Source of the DNA: CALNBC01 sp040768925 | GTDB lineage: Bacteria > Bacillota > Clostridia > Christensenellales > CALWSW01 | Assembly: GCA_040768925.1 (NCBI GenBank) | Contig: JAXGLZ010000001.1 | Span: 558,001 to 622,000, forward strand | Reading direction: 5' to 3' | DNA length: 64,000 nucleotides | Shown: piece after piece, positions 16,390-25,407 of the stretch | How the letters are laid out: each line of letters starts with the position of its first letter | Numbering within the stretch: position 1 is the stretch's first letter | The notes under the pieces: generated by a model | The model's input: only the letters and a program-made list of their open reading frames with translations | Told to the model about the DNA's origin: nothing | The model's database searches: none | Position numbers and translations under genes: made by a program

Positions 16390-18087
16390 CTACATTTTTT
16401 CCGGCGCGGCGATGCCAAGGAGCGTCAGCCCCGTGGCGATCACCCGGCGGGCGCAGGCGGTCAGGGCCAGGCGGGCGTTTTGCACGTTCCGCGGTTCGCC
16501 GAGGATCCTGTGGGCGAGATAGAACCGGTTGAACGCCTGGGCCAGATCCACCACAAAACGGGTGATGATGAAAGGCTCGTACTTCTCGCAGGCGGCTTTG
16601 ACGGCGGCGGGGAATGCGTGAAGCAGCCGGGCGACCTCCACGGATTCCGGATCGGTGATCAGGGAATAGTCGACTTCCGCCGCCGGGTCGTATTCCGCCC
16701 GGGCCAAAAGCGAGCAGCAGCGCGCGTGGGTATACTGGCAATACGGCCCCGTTTCGCCCTCGAAGTTCAGCGCCCGGTCCCAGTCGAAGACGATGTCCTT
16801 GATGCGGGCGGCGGAAAGGGTGGAAAACACCAGCGCGCCGACGCCCACTTCTTTCGCGATCCTGTCCATCCCCGCAAGGTCCGGGGATTTTTCCATCATG
16901 ATTGCCCGGGTCTTTTCGATGGATTCTTTTAAAACATCCTCAAGAAAGACGACCTTGCCCTTTCTGGTGGAAAGGGTGCCGTCCGCCGTGGAGACCATGC
17001 CGAAAGCGACGTGGACGAGGTCCTTCGCCCAGGGGCGGCCCATCAGCTCGATCACCCTGAACACCTGCCGAAAATGCAGGTTCTGCTGGTAGGCCACGAC
17101 ATAAAGGCTCTTGGCGAAGTCATAGGCAGCCTTCCTGTAAAAGGCGGCGGCAATGTCCCTGGTGGCGTAAAGGGTGGCTCCGTCGCTCCTGAGGATCAGG
17201 CAGGGGGGCATGTTGTCCTCCTCGGGGAAGCGCACGACGGATGCGCCGTCGTCCAGCTCCAGCAGGCCTTTTTCTAAAAGCTCGTCCACCACGGGCTGCA
17301 TTTTGTCGTTATAAAAGCTTTCGCCGGCGTAAGAGTCGAACGTGACGCCCAGCAGGTCGTAAACCCGCTGGACTTCCTTCAGGGTCAGGGCCCTGAACCA
17401 GTCAAAAAGGGCCAACGCGTCCGGATCGCCGTCCTCGATGGCCTTGAAGGCGGCGCGGGCCTCGTCGTTTAAGGAATCGTCCTGCTCCGCCTCGTCGTGA
17501 AAGCGGGCGTAAATTTCCAGCATGGCGCGGACGCCGCCGTTCTCGATTTCCTCTTTGCTGCCCCAGCGGCGGAAGGCGACGATCAGCTTGCCGAACTGGG
17601 TTCCCCAGTCGCCCAGGTGGTTGATGCCCACGGCCTTGTAGCCCAGAAAATTGAATATGTTATAGAGCGCGTGGCCGATTACGGTGGAGCTCAAATGCCC
17701 GATGTGGAACGGCTTTGCGATGTTGATCGAGGAATAATCGATGCAGACCGCGCGGCCGTTTCCCTCGTTTGACGAGCCGAAGGAAGCGCCCAGGGCCAGC
17801 ACCGGCAAAAGGGCTTCCCGGACGAATACGGCCCGGTCGATAAAAAAGTTCAAATAACCGCCGGCGGCCTCCGCCCTGGAGACGAATCCGGGGAAAACCG
17901 ATTCGCTTTTAAGCTGCGCGGCAATGGCCGACGGGGCTTTTTTCATCGATTTTGCCAGCTTGAAGCAGGGCAGGGCGTAATCCCCCATTTCGGGGTTCGG
18001 CGGGGTTTCCAGCATCGCGCAAAGCTCGGCTGCCGGGGTTTTTGCCGAAGCGGAGAGCGCAGCGGCGATTTCGGTCCGAAAATCCAT
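16390..18087 (-). CDS. argS: Arginyl-tRNA synthetase
   Basis: 565 residues. The start is taken at an ATG (18087) because the GAGGTG ribosome binding site overlaps a possible GTG start 9 nt earlier. A short N-terminal Add-1 type domain is followed by the class I core with the HIGH motif in INIAKPFHIGHLSS. The KMSKS equivalent is degenerate (GTLSTRKGKV), as is common for ArgRS. A C-terminal DALR anticodon-binding domain carries the family segment ARCCSLLAR. Enzymes of this class need tRNA for arginine activation. It leads into serS. Confidence 0.96.
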   Translation of the reverse strand: MDFRTEIAAALSASAKTPAAELCAMLETPPNPEMGDYALPCFKLAKSMKKAPSAIAAQLKSESVFPGFVSRAEAAGGYLNFFIDRAVFVREALLPVLALGASFGSSNEGNGRAVCIDYSSINIAKPFHIGHLSSTVIGHALYNIFNFLGYKAVGINHLGDWGTQFGKLIVAFRRWGSKEEIENGGVRAMLEIYARFHDEAEQDDSLNDEARAAFKAIEDGDPDALALFDWFRALTLKEVQRVYDLLGVTFDSYAGESFYNDKMQPVVDELLEKGLLELDDGASVVRFPEEDNMPPCLILRSDGATLYATRDIAAAFYRKAAYDFAKSLYVVAYQQNLHFRQVFRVIELMGRPWAKDLVHVAFGMVSTADGTLSTRKGKVVFLEDVLKESIEKTRAIMMEKSPDLAGMDRIAKEVGVGALVFSTLSAARIKDIVFDWDRALNFEGETGPYCQYTHARCCSLLARAEYDPAAEVDYSLITDPESVEVARLLHAFPAAVKAACEKYEPFIITRFVVDLAQAFNRFYLAHRILGEPRNVQNARLALTACARRVIATGLTLLGIAAPEKM

Positions 18088-18165
18088 CAAAAACACCTCG
18101 AAGAATAACCAAAATTCATTTCAATAAAATAGTATACCATTTTCCGCGGGTACTGAAAAGCCCGC

Positions 18166-18424
18166 AAGCCCCGCATTTTGGGGGCTTAGGGCGTCAAAGC
18201 GGCCCGCGGGCCGCTTCGCCGGTTGGGTTTCAAGGCCGTCGGCGAAGCCGGCATCATCCTTGATGAAGCGCCGAAATCTGTGATTCCGGCGCGCTTCGCG
18301 CAAGGTGATTTCGGGCACGAACGCCCGAAAGGGTACGGAAGCTTTTGTTAGAAGCGCAGGGGCTTCGGTTCCTGAACCCCCGGTACAATTTTCAACAGCG
18401 GGAGGCCCCGTATTTTGGGGCCTT
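18166..18424. repeat. Modular palindromic repeat, element A, bracketed by twin hairpins
   Basis: The left hairpin AAGCCCCGCATTTTGGGGGCTT (18166-18187, stem with loop GCATTTT) and the right hairpin (18403-18424, loop GTATTTT) are near copies in direct orientation. Between them lie GTCAAAGCGGCC/GGCCGCTT, GTCGGCGAAGCC, a TCATCCTTGATGA dyad, CCGAAATCTGTGATTCCGG, CGCTTCGCGCAAG and TTTCGGGCACGAACGCCCGAAA. These modules recur near 24.7, 25.5, 57.7 and 63.7 kb. The right hairpin would end transcription of the lipid kinase gene. The 382 bp from 18088 to 18469 hold no gene. Confidence 0.7.
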
Positions 18425-18469
18425 GCGGGTATTCTGCCCGGATTGCGTTGATTTTACGGCGCGCGATGC

Positions 18470-19354
18470 TTAAGCCCCGGCGCATATGCGCAGCGCCGCG
18501 GGAAGGACCGCCATCGAGACCCGGCGCCGGCCTTCAAACAGCGTTCCGTCCAGGTTCAGGGTCAGGGGCGAATCGCTCTCGATGATCAGGGAGCGGGCGC
18601 GCAGGGTGTGGATCTCGCTTCTGTTTGTCTTTTTATAAGTTCCCCGGATGATTTTCGGCAAAAGGGAGAAATAATCCCTGGGGATCCGGACGGAATCGAT
18701 GACGCAGATGTCCAGCAGGCCATCCGCCGGGTCGGAATCGGGCAGCACGCGCATGCCGCCGCCGTAATGGGTGCCGTTGCCCGCGGCGACGAGGAAGCGC
18801 GGGCCCAAAAAGGCCGGTTCGCCGTCTATGGTCACGCGGATCTCCGGCGGGGAATAGCGGGGCACGGTATAAAGCACGGAAAGCAGGTAGCTCAGCCCGC
18901 CAAACCGGGCGTAGCGCTCCGCATTGCGGACGACTTCGCTGTCAAACCCCACGGTGGAGATGTTCAGCCCCACGAATTCGTCCACCTGCATGCAGTCCAC
19001 AGTGCGAACGTTTTCAAGAAGCAGGGTTTTTGCCGCCTTCGCCGGGTCTTTGGGAATGTTCAGGCAGCGGCGGTAATCGTTGCCCGTTCCGCCGGGAATG
19101 ATGCCCATGACCGCCTGCGAATGGATCAGCCCCTGGGCGACTTCGCAGACCGTGCCGTCTCCGCCGACGGAAACGACAAGCTCAAAGCCCCCCTGCGCCG
19201 CGTTTTTCGCAAGCTCCACGGCGTGGCCGGGGCCAAGGCTTTCCCAAACCTCGTAAGGTTTGCCCGCGGCGTCAAAGACCGCCCGGGCCGCCGAAAGCGC
19301 CGGCTTGGACCGCCCGGATCCCGCGACCGGGTTCAAGATAAAACAGGTTTTCAT
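18470..19354 (-). CDS. Diacylglycerol kinase-family lipid kinase (DagK/YegS type)
   Basis: 294 residues from an ATG at 19354 (GGAGC upstream). The opening KTCFILNPVAGSGRS, the nucleotide motif VSVGGDGTVCEV and the GGTGNDYRR segment are the DAGK catalytic domain signatures. The C-terminal beta-sandwich domain follows (AAGNGTHYGGGMRVLPDSDP). Members phosphorylate diacylglycerol or related lipids and recycle them for phospholipid or lipoteichoic acid synthesis. The exact lipid cannot be told from sequence. It lies 107 nt after the pilT-like gene on the same strand and may be read from the pilus operon. Confidence 0.9.
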   Translation of the reverse strand: MKTCFILNPVAGSGRSKPALSAARAVFDAAGKPYEVWESLGPGHAVELAKNAAQGGFELVVSVGGDGTVCEVAQGLIHSQAVMGIIPGGTGNDYRRCLNIPKDPAKAAKTLLLENVRTVDCMQVDEFVGLNISTVGFDSEVVRNAERYARFGGLSYLLSVLYTVPRYSPPEIRVTIDGEPAFLGPRFLVAAGNGTHYGGGMRVLPDSDPADGLLDICVIDSVRIPRDYFSLLPKIIRGTYKKTNRSEIHTLRARSLIIESDSPLTLNLDGTLFEGRRRVSMAVLPAALRICAGA

Positions 19355-19461
19355 TGAATGCTCCAAAACAAAAAAGGATGCGGACGATCGCGGCGGCAAA
19401 GGGCAAAACCCCCGGTGTTCCGCCGTTCTCGTCCGGCAAGATCAAATGCAAGCCGCCTTGT

Positions 19462-20544
19462 TCACCGTTTCAGCTTTGCCCGGATCCCTTCCGGGTCAAC
19501 GGCGTACTCCGCAGCGGTTTCGGCGGTGATCCGCCCGGCCTTAAAGAGGGAAACAAGGCTTGCATCCATGGTGACCATGCCGTTCTCCGCGCCCGTTGCG
19601 ATGGCGTTGTTGATCTGGTGGACTTTGTTTTCCCTTATCATCGAACGGATGGCGGGGGTCGCCACCAGGATTTCAAAGGCGGGGATCAGCCCGCCGCCGA
19701 CGGCTGGAACAAGCTGCTGGCTGATGACCGCCTGCAGCGCCATGGCGAGCTGGACCCGGATCTGCTGCTGGCGGCTGTCCAAAAAGACGTCCACGATCCG
19801 GTCGATGGTCTTTGCGGCGCCGATGGTGTGCAGGGTGGAAAAAATAAGCTGCCCGGTTTCCGCCGCGGTCATGGCGATGGAGATGGTCTCAAGGTCCCGC
19901 ATTTCGCCGACCAGAATGACGTTCGGCGATTGGCGAAGGGCGTATCTGAGGGCTTTGTCAAAGCTTTCGGTGTCGTGGGAAACCTCCCGCTGGCTGATCA
20001 CGCAGCGGTCGTTCCGGTACAAAAACTCGATGGGGTCCTCGATGGTGATGATGTGGTAGGGATAGCTGTGGTTCATCCGGTCGATCAGGCAGGAAAGGGT
20101 GGTGGATTTGCCGCTGCCCGCCGGGCCGGTAACCAGCACCAGGCCCTTCTGCAAACAGGCGAAGTCCATCACCGCTTCGGGAATGTTCAAAAAAGCCGGG
20201 TCCGGAAGGTCAAAGGCGACGGCGCGGATCACGGTGGCAAAGGAATTGCGCTGCATATACGCCGAAACCCGAAAGCGCCCCACGCCGGGCAGGGAAAAGG
20301 AAAAATCATCGTCCCCGCTGGCCCTGTATTTTTCCGCGGAGCGCGCGCCGGAAAGCTCGTAAAGGCCGAAGACCAAAGCCTCGGTCTCCTCGGGAATCAG
20401 GCGTTTTTCGCTTTGGGGAAGGATCGCGCCGGCAAGCTTGAAGGCCACGGGAAAGCCCGCGATCAGGAAAATATCCGAAACGCCAAGGTCCACCGCTTTT
20501 TTCAGCAGCCCGATCAGCATCCTTTTGCTTTCCGCCGCGGTCAT
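19462..20544 (-). CDS. PilT-like type IV pilus retraction ATPase
   Basis: 360 residues. An N-terminal PAS-like domain precedes the secretion-ATPase core: Walker A GPAGSGKSTT, Asp box TIEDPIEFLY, Walker B VILVGEMRDLET, and His box AAETGQLIFSTLHT. The AAETG...STLHT and IDRIVDVF segments favour PilT (depolymerisation) over PilB. The PilT C-terminal AIRNLI-like signature is present as AIRSMIRENK. It is the last gene of a pilus-like operon that, within this window, has no PilB. The protein may act with an assembly ATPase encoded elsewhere or take over both roles. Confidence 0.9.
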   Translation of the reverse strand: MTAAESKRMLIGLLKKAVDLGVSDIFLIAGFPVAFKLAGAILPQSEKRLIPEETEALVFGLYELSGARSAEKYRASGDDDFSFSLPGVGRFRVSAYMQRNSFATVIRAVAFDLPDPAFLNIPEAVMDFACLQKGLVLVTGPAGSGKSTTLSCLIDRMNHSYPYHIITIEDPIEFLYRNDRCVISQREVSHDTESFDKALRYALRQSPNVILVGEMRDLETISIAMTAAETGQLIFSTLHTIGAAKTIDRIVDVFLDSRQQQIRVQLAMALQAVISQQLVPAVGGGLIPAFEILVATPAIRSMIRENKVHQINNAIATGAENGMVTMDASLVSLFKAGRITAETAAEYAVDPEGIRAKLKR

Positions 20545-20565
20545 GGGCGCATCCTTTCCCGGCTG

Positions 20566-21069
20566 TCATTCGCCGTTCCAAACGTTGATGGAATCGTCGA
20601 AGAAGGTCTGTTCCGCAGAAAAAACCTTTTTCCAGGAAAGTATATCATAACTTCCGTCAAGATACACCCTAACAGAGCAGCAAAGCGCCGAATTTTCGCC
20701 GCAGGGCACGCTGTAATCCGCCAAAAACGCGGGGGTTCTGCCGTTTTTTGGATTTTCCGCCTGCTCCGGCTCGGTCAGGGTCACGCCCTCGGGGGCGATG
20801 GCGGCGCCCGTTTGCCTGAAGTTATCCAGGGTTTCGGCGAGCAGGACCGAAGCCGCCGCGTCCGCGCGGTAATATTGCGCGGTTTCCGAAACCGTGCGCT
20901 CGGCAAGGGTGAGTTCGTTCCTGGCGGCGATCAGGGAAAGCACGCTCAGCACCGTCAGGCAAAGGCACACCAGCACGACCAGCACCGAAGGCGCGCCGAC
21001 CGTCGCCGGGAAGGCAGGGCAGCGCCTTTTTTGCCGAACGCCGGGGCGCGGCGCGGATAGTTCGTTCAT
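20566..21069 (-). CDS. Pilus-operon membrane protein, minor pilin-like
   Basis: 167 residues. One hydrophobic helix (about 27-48, APSVLVVLVCLCLTVLSVLS) follows a basic N-terminus and precedes an extracytoplasmic domain of about 115 residues. There is no canonical G/A-FTLxE prepilin cleavage motif, but the size, topology and position among pilin genes suggest a PilX-like or late-operon component. Its ATG overlaps the stop of the previous gene (ATGA) and the pilT gene follows after 21 nt. I do not recognise a named family. Confidence 0.6.
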   Translation of the reverse strand: MNELSAPRPGVRQKRRCPAFPATVGAPSVLVVLVCLCLTVLSVLSLIAARNELTLAERTVSETAQYYRADAAASVLLAETLDNFRQTGAAIAPEGVTLTEPEQAENPKNGRTPAFLADYSVPCGENSALCCSVRVYLDGSYDILSWKKVFSAEQTFFDDSINVWNGE

Positions 21070-21491
21070 CCCGCGTCACCCCCGTCCACCCAGGCGGCGA
21101 CAAGGGAAACAAGCCCGTTTCCGTTTCCGTCCCTCAAGGTGATGGAATAGGAGGAAAGCGAGCCGTCAACGGCCTTTTCAACGGTGAGGACAAAGCCCCT
21201 TTCCGCTTTTTCGCCCTTGCAAAGGGTGCCGTTTGCGGCGAATCCGTTCTTTGTCCTTTCGGCGTCGAAGGCCGCGCAAAAGCCCCGCTCGTCCCCCGCG
21301 CGAAGGTAATCCGCAGCCGTGGAGGCCGTCAGCACCGCAGAGGAGAGGGCCGCGGCGTCGTCGCTCCTTTTTCTTGCGGCCGCGGAAAGGGTGAGTATGA
21401 CGGAAGCCGCCAGGGCAAAGACCAGAATGGCGACGGAAAGCTCCAGCAAAAAAGGCCCGGCGGCAAAGCGCCTTCCTTTCCCGCAGCTCAT
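21066..21491 (-). CDS. Prepilin-like protein
   Basis: 141 residues from an ATG at 21491 that overlaps the upstream stop (ATGA). After a short basic leader, GPFLLELSVAILVFALAASV resembles a type IV prepilin N-terminus: a Gly cleavage site, hydrophobic residues, and Glu at position +5 (the LLELSVA segment). The helix is followed by a small beta-rich domain. A prepilin peptidase would be required and is not in the window. It probably forms a minor pilin of the compact pilus. Confidence 0.7.
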   Translation of the reverse strand: MSCGKGRRFAAGPFLLELSVAILVFALAASVILTLSAAARKRSDDAAALSSAVLTASTAADYLRAGDERGFCAAFDAERTKNGFAANGTLCKGEKAERGFVLTVEKAVDGSLSSYSITLRDGNGNGLVSLVAAWVDGGDAG

Positions 21492-21976
21492 TTTACGCAC
21501 CCGGCGCCGGAACGAAGCAGCGTGCGGCAAGAGCGGGTCTCCCCGGTGGGGGCCGTGGCGGTCATGCTGAGGGCGCCGCCGCCAACGTCAAAGGAGAAGC
21601 GTTCCACTTCCACCAAAGGGGTGCCCGCGGCCGGATCGAAGCCGAAGTCCTCGTCCACAAAAAGCTCGCAAAGCTTTCCTTCATAAATGTATATGTAGGT
21701 GTTGTAGTCAAAACCCTCGATATTTTCAGACAGGACGAGCACATCCACGCCGCCGATTTGTTCGGCGGAAAGGAACCCTTCGGAATCCAGGGCGCGGACC
21801 TTGCCAGAAACATAGGCCATGCTGGCGCGAAGGGCGTAGTTTGCGTCGGAATCGCCGCTGATGGAGCGGTACATGTTCACGCCGAAAACGGCGGTCAAAA
21901 ACGCGGAAACGGCGAAAAGCAAAAGCAAAAAGAGCGTCAGCACCCGGGATAGCCCCCGGCCGCGTTCAGCCGTCAA
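21488..21976 (-). CDS. DUF4860-like pilus-operon protein
   Basis: About 162 residues if TTG at 21976 is used, chosen because GGGGAGG lies 8 nt upstream. Starts further upstream run into the previous gene. One membrane helix (VLTLFLLLLFAVSAFLTAVF) is followed by NMYRSISGDSDANYALRASM and a beta-rich outer domain. This arrangement matches what I recall of DUF4860, a family found in clostridial type IV pilus clusters. It overlaps its neighbours on both sides (11 nt and 4 nt), so it belongs to one translationally coupled set. Its role in assembly is unknown. Confidence 0.6.
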   Translation of the reverse strand: MTAERGRGLSRVLTLFLLLLFAVSAFLTAVFGVNMYRSISGDSDANYALRASMAYVSGKVRALDSEGFLSAEQIGGVDVLVLSENIEGFDYNTYIYIYEGKLCELFVDEDFGFDPAAGTPLVEVERFSFDVGGGALSMTATAPTGETRSCRTLLRSGAGCVK

Positions 21977-22286
21977 CTTCCACACCTCCCCGCACAAAAA
22001 CGAAAACATCCGGCAAGAGATTCTGGGCAAAAGCGTCGTAAGAGACGAGGTAGCGCGCCTCGTCGTAACAGAGCCCGTAATTCTCCTTCAGGTAATCGAG
22101 GCTTTCGGGGTATGCGCCCTCGATCGAATAGCAGTTGACCGCGGCGCGCATCACCGCCTGTCGGATCGCCTCAAGGCCGCTTTCCTCCGCGCTTTTTGAA
22201 ACCCCCGCGGCCCCGTAAAGCAGCGCGAATACCAGCGCCGCGGCGATTAGCACTACCCCCGCAGCCAAAGAAGCCTTTTTCTTCAT
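21966..22286 (-). CDS. Small single-helix protein of the pilus operon
   Basis: 106 residues, start after AAGGAGA. An N-terminal lysine cluster and one membrane helix (about 6-27) are followed by a short outer domain. The segment VMRAAVNCYSIEGAYPESLDYLKENYGL recalls the body of major-pilin pseudopilins (the AVNCYSIEGAYP pattern is typical of GspG/PilE-like proteins). The prepilin leader is not canonical, since the helix begins right after MKKKASLA. It may be a pilin or pseudopilin homologue. Confidence 0.6.
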   Translation of the reverse strand: MKKKASLAAGVVLIAAALVFALLYGAAGVSKSAEESGLEAIRQAVMRAAVNCYSIEGAYPESLDYLKENYGLCYDEARYLVSYDAFAQNLLPDVFVFVRGGVEVDG

Positions 22287-22330
22287 GGCGTGATTCTCCT
22301 TTCCTTAAGCGCCGAAGTATCATCCAATCC

Positions 22331-22380
22331 GCCTCAAAGGCCGGGTTCCCGCGCCCTGTTGCGTCATCGTCAGGCGCCGC
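22331..22380. repeat. Relic of the MITE-like element of 12.6 kb
   Basis: CCAATCCG, CCTCAAAGG and GCCCTGTTGCGTCATCGTCA follow in the same order as on the minus strand of 12720-12790, with small indels. Only about half the element remains. It lies between the pilC and pseudopilin genes, apparently inside the operon. Confidence 0.65.
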
Positions 22381-22406
22381 AAGGCTCCGCTGCGGCCCTC
22401 TTTGCC

Positions 22407-23435
22407 TTAAAAGGCCGAAAGGATTTGCAGCAGCGGCAGCATCACGGAAAGCAGCACGATCCCGATGACCGTGGAGAGCACCGCGACGATGGCGGGTTCC
22501 ACAGCGCCAAGAACGCCGGCCATGCCCTCTTCGATCTCGGCGTCGTACATGGCGGAAAGCCGGGCCATGACCTCGTCCAGCGTGCCGGATTGCGACCCGA
22601 GCCCCACAAGCCGGGCATACATGCCGGAAAAAAGCCCGCTTTCCTTTGCGGCGGCGGAAAAGCTCTCGCCCCGCTCCATGGAAGAGGAAATCAGGCCGAT
22701 TTTTTTGATCGCCGCGGGCTGGGTCAGCAGTTTGGGCAGCAGGCGGACGGCCTCGTCGATGTCGTACCCGCTGGAAAGCAGCAGCGAAAGGGCGTAAGCC
22801 ACCCTTCCGGAAGAGATTTTGTCCGAAACGCGGCGGGCAAAGGGCAAAAGCACCAGCAAAGCCGCCAGGCGCTCATACCTCGCGGGGCTCCTGGCGCAAA
22901 AATAGGCAAAGATGCCGGTCAGAACAAGGATTGCCGTCAGCCCAAGGCAGATGATCCCGGCGGTCCGCCCGAAGGACAAAACCCCGGCGGAAAGCCCGAA
23001 AGCGCCGCCAAGCTGGGCGTAAACATCCGAAAAGACCGGAAGCACCTTCAGCATAAGCACCGCGACGACGCAGAGCATCACCAAAGCGAGAAGCAGCGGG
23101 TGAAAAAGCGTGTTCTTCAATTGGCGGCGGATGGCCTGTTCCCGCTGATAATAGTCGGAAAGGGAATCCATGACCTGCTCCAGGCGGCCGGTTTTTTCGC
23201 CGATGCCCGCAAGGGAAACCATATACGAAGGGTAGGCGCCGGATTCTTCGAGGGCGCTTTCCAAAGTGGAGCCGTCAAACAGCTTTTCGGCAACCAAAAG
23301 CAGGCCCTTGTCCCCGTTTTCTTGCGCCGTGGCAAAAAGGCCTTCCGAAAGCAGCATTCCGGAGCGCAGCACAAGGGCGCACTGGGCGCAGAAAAGGGCG
23401 AGCTCTTCTGCGGATTTTTGGTTGCGTCTGGTCAT
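22407..23435 (-). CDS. PilC/GspF-family inner membrane platform protein
   Basis: 342 residues from an ATG at 23435 (GGGAGG upstream). It has two T2SSF domains. The first is around 5-130 (LALFCAQCALVLRSGM ... LAGIGEKTGRLEQVMD), followed by two membrane helices. The second is around 205-330 (YALSLLLSSGYDIDEAV ... VGLGSQSGTLDEVM), with a final helix near 310-335. The repeated GE-x-T/SG-x-L motif is diagnostic. It is the membrane platform that the pilus ATPases turn, and it is the first gene of the operon running to pilT. Confidence 0.92.
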   Translation of the reverse strand: MTRRNQKSAEELALFCAQCALVLRSGMLLSEGLFATAQENGDKGLLLVAEKLFDGSTLESALEESGAYPSYMVSLAGIGEKTGRLEQVMDSLSDYYQREQAIRRQLKNTLFHPLLLALVMLCVVAVLMLKVLPVFSDVYAQLGGAFGLSAGVLSFGRTAGIICLGLTAILVLTGIFAYFCARSPARYERLAALLVLLPFARRVSDKISSGRVAYALSLLLSSGYDIDEAVRLLPKLLTQPAAIKKIGLISSSMERGESFSAAAKESGLFSGMYARLVGLGSQSGTLDEVMARLSAMYDAEIEEGMAGVLGAVEPAIVAVLSTVIGIVLLSVMLPLLQILSAF

Positions 23436-23542
23436 CTTACCTCCCATCGCGGCGGCGTTTGGGGCGCAAAAGCCTTTCTAAAAAAGGCCGCGCGCCGTTG
23501 CGCGGCCCGATCGGCTCCGGCGGATCCGGCGCAAAACTTGGG

Positions 23543-24415
23543 CTAATAGAAGTATTTGGTGGCGTAATTGCTGCCGTTGCCGATGAATTTATTGATCTTT
23601 GCGCTGTTCGCCGCGGCGGACGCAAAGGTCGGGTCCATCAGTTTCCATTCCTCGCCGGCAAAGTGAACCTGTTTGACGACCCAGCCTTCGCCCTCGATAT
23701 AAACCTCGTTCCAGGCGTGGTAGACGTTGTCCGGCGCAACATAGCCCATGACCAGCTTCGCCGGGATGCCCACGGACCGGAGCATCGCCGCCAGCAGCGA
23801 GGCGTAGTCGTAGCAGATGCCCTTTTTGGTTTCGAAGATCTGGTCAAGGTTGGGAAGATAGCCCACCAGTCTGCCGGAAACCGCGTCCTTGGCCTTGTCG
23901 TAATCGTATTTGTAATTGTCGATCACATAGGCGTAAATGGCGTCGATCATCTCAACGTCCGTTTCGAGATTCTTGCAGAGCTTTTTCGCGACCTTCACCA
24001 CCTCTGTGGAGGAAGTGTAATTCACCCGCTGGTTTGCGCGAAGGAAGGGGGCCTTTTCGCTGGAAAGCTTCACGTCCACCGATTCGGAATACAAAAGCGA
24101 ATAGGAATTGCCCGAAATCTGCTGGTAAACCCCTATTTTATAGGCCCCGTCGCCAAGCTGAAGGGGGAAGGCTTCGGCCTTGCCGGAGCTGTCGAGGTCA
24201 TAATTATATGCGCTGTTGCCGTAATTGATGCGCACTTTGAGCTTTTTGGGCGATTTGCCCACGTGGTTGATCAGCACGATCCCGTCCCCCGATTCCGAGG
24301 AATCGACGGACACCCTGCCGTTGCCTGCGGCAAGGGAGGCGGCGGGCAAAACGGCAAGCAGAGCGATCGCCGCAAGAAGAATGCAAATCAGGCGGTAAAA
24401 TGCTGTGGTTTTCAT
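23543..24415 (-). CDS. Secreted transglutaminase-like protein
   Basis: 290 residues from an ATG at 24415 (AGGG upstream; an ATG 12 nt earlier is also possible). A signal peptide ends near ASLAAG. An N-terminal beta domain of about 120 residues is followed by a transglutaminase core: Cys in TKKGICYDYASLLAAMLRS, His in VYHAWNEVYI, and Asp in KLMDPTFAS. This triad and the spacing are standard for the bacterial transglutaminase/protease superfamily. It is a second such gene in the window, without SH3 domains. The gene stands alone, and the pilC gene lies 107 nt beyond its stop on the same strand. Confidence 0.85.
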   Translation of the reverse strand: MKTTAFYRLICILLAAIALLAVLPAASLAAGNGRVSVDSSESGDGIVLINHVGKSPKKLKVRINYGNSAYNYDLDSSGKAEAFPLQLGDGAYKIGVYQQISGNSYSLLYSESVDVKLSSEKAPFLRANQRVNYTSSTEVVKVAKKLCKNLETDVEMIDAIYAYVIDNYKYDYDKAKDAVSGRLVGYLPNLDQIFETKKGICYDYASLLAAMLRSVGIPAKLVMGYVAPDNVYHAWNEVYIEGEGWVVKQVHFAGEEWKLMDPTFASAAANSAKINKFIGNGSNYATKYFY

Positions 24416-24641
24416 AACTGCCCTCATGGATGCGTGGTCCGGTTTTGTTGCCTGACGGAACGCCATACATCAAAAGGGTTCCGATCAGGACGCTGTTGCT
24501 CGTATAAATTATAGCATCGCGATTAGAGTATGCAACGATTTTGGATGTAAAAATAGGGCTTTGTGACCAAAAATTCATGATTGTGATTTAATTTGAAAAG
24601 AAATGGAGGATGAATGAAGAAACAGGCCCAAAAAAGAAAAA

Positions 24642-24749
24642 AGCCCCAATAAAAAGGGGCTACGGCACGCGCCAGCGAAAAACCCACCGTCAAAGCGGCC
24701 GCGGGCCGCTTTGACGCTTTAAAGCCCCCCAATATTGGGGGGCTTTAAA
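24642..24749. repeat. Repeat element E with twin hairpins, includes a terminator
   Basis: Hairpin AGCCCC-AATAAAAA-GGGGCT (24642-24661) and the longer perfect hairpin TTTAAAGCCCCCC/GGGGGGCTTTAAA (24718-24749) bracket a third, GTCAAAGCGGCC-GCG-GGCCGCTTTGAC (24689-24715). The last is a module shared with element A. The right hairpin is the terminator of the small minus-strand gene at 24761. Nothing coding is visible between 24416 and 24760. Confidence 0.65.
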
Positions 24750-24760
24750 ACAGACGCGGT

Positions 24761-24985
24761 TTATTCTGCCGCGTCTGTGTCCCAGACGACGGCCTCGGTG
24801 CCCAGAGCGTCCTCCAAAAGGTGGATGAGTTCCAGCATGCTGCGGAAATGCTGGGTCTTGCCGCCCTCGACCCAGCTGACGGTCCCCTGCCAGGTGGCAT
24901 TCTGGCGGAACATGACCCGCACGACAAAGGTGCCCTTTTCGCCGCGCTTGAGCTGCTTTTCGTCGATTATCTGAAGATTTTTCAT
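24761..24985 (-). CDS. Small conserved protein with FRSxLELIxLLxxAL signature
   Basis: 74 residues, ATG at 24985 with GAGAAG upstream. It contains TFVVRVMFRQNATWQGTVSW followed by a short helix FRSMLELIHLLEDAL. I have seen this pattern in small uncharacterised proteins of Clostridia, but no function is known. A longer in-frame reading extends upstream to 25432. That part has no ribosome binding site and crosses a repeat-rich leader, so it is left out. The nearest neighbour upstream is the BTAD regulator, on the same strand. Confidence 0.65.
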   Translation of the reverse strand: MKNLQIIDEKQLKRGEKGTFVVRVMFRQNATWQGTVSWVEGGKTQHFRSMLELIHLLEDALGTEAVVWDTDAAE

Positions 24986-25407
24986 GACTTCTTCTCGCTT
25001 TATTTTGAGTTTTTCCGATGAGGAGCGGAAGTACCGCTTCCCAAAAGAGGATTGTGGAAAAGAATTAAGGTCGAATATCAGTTCACTCAGGTGGACGATG
25101 TCCTCAAAACAGGAAAAGGGATGCTCACACTGAAGATACGCGGAAAACAGCCGGCCTTTGGCGAATATGCTCTCAATCTCGTCGACACATATGACGAGCC
25201 GAGCGAGGTTCGCATTATTCTTATATCTATCGCCGCTAAGGTATTGCACTGCTGCGCACCCCGTATCATCTGATTTCGCTTGAATTATCCCATGTTTCAG
25301 TAACAAAACGGTCACACAGGCAAAGAATACCAGCATATATGTGAAACCCCGCGGGAAAACATGCCGAAATCCGTCGAAAAGGGAAATAAGTGCAATAACA
25401 AAAAAAG

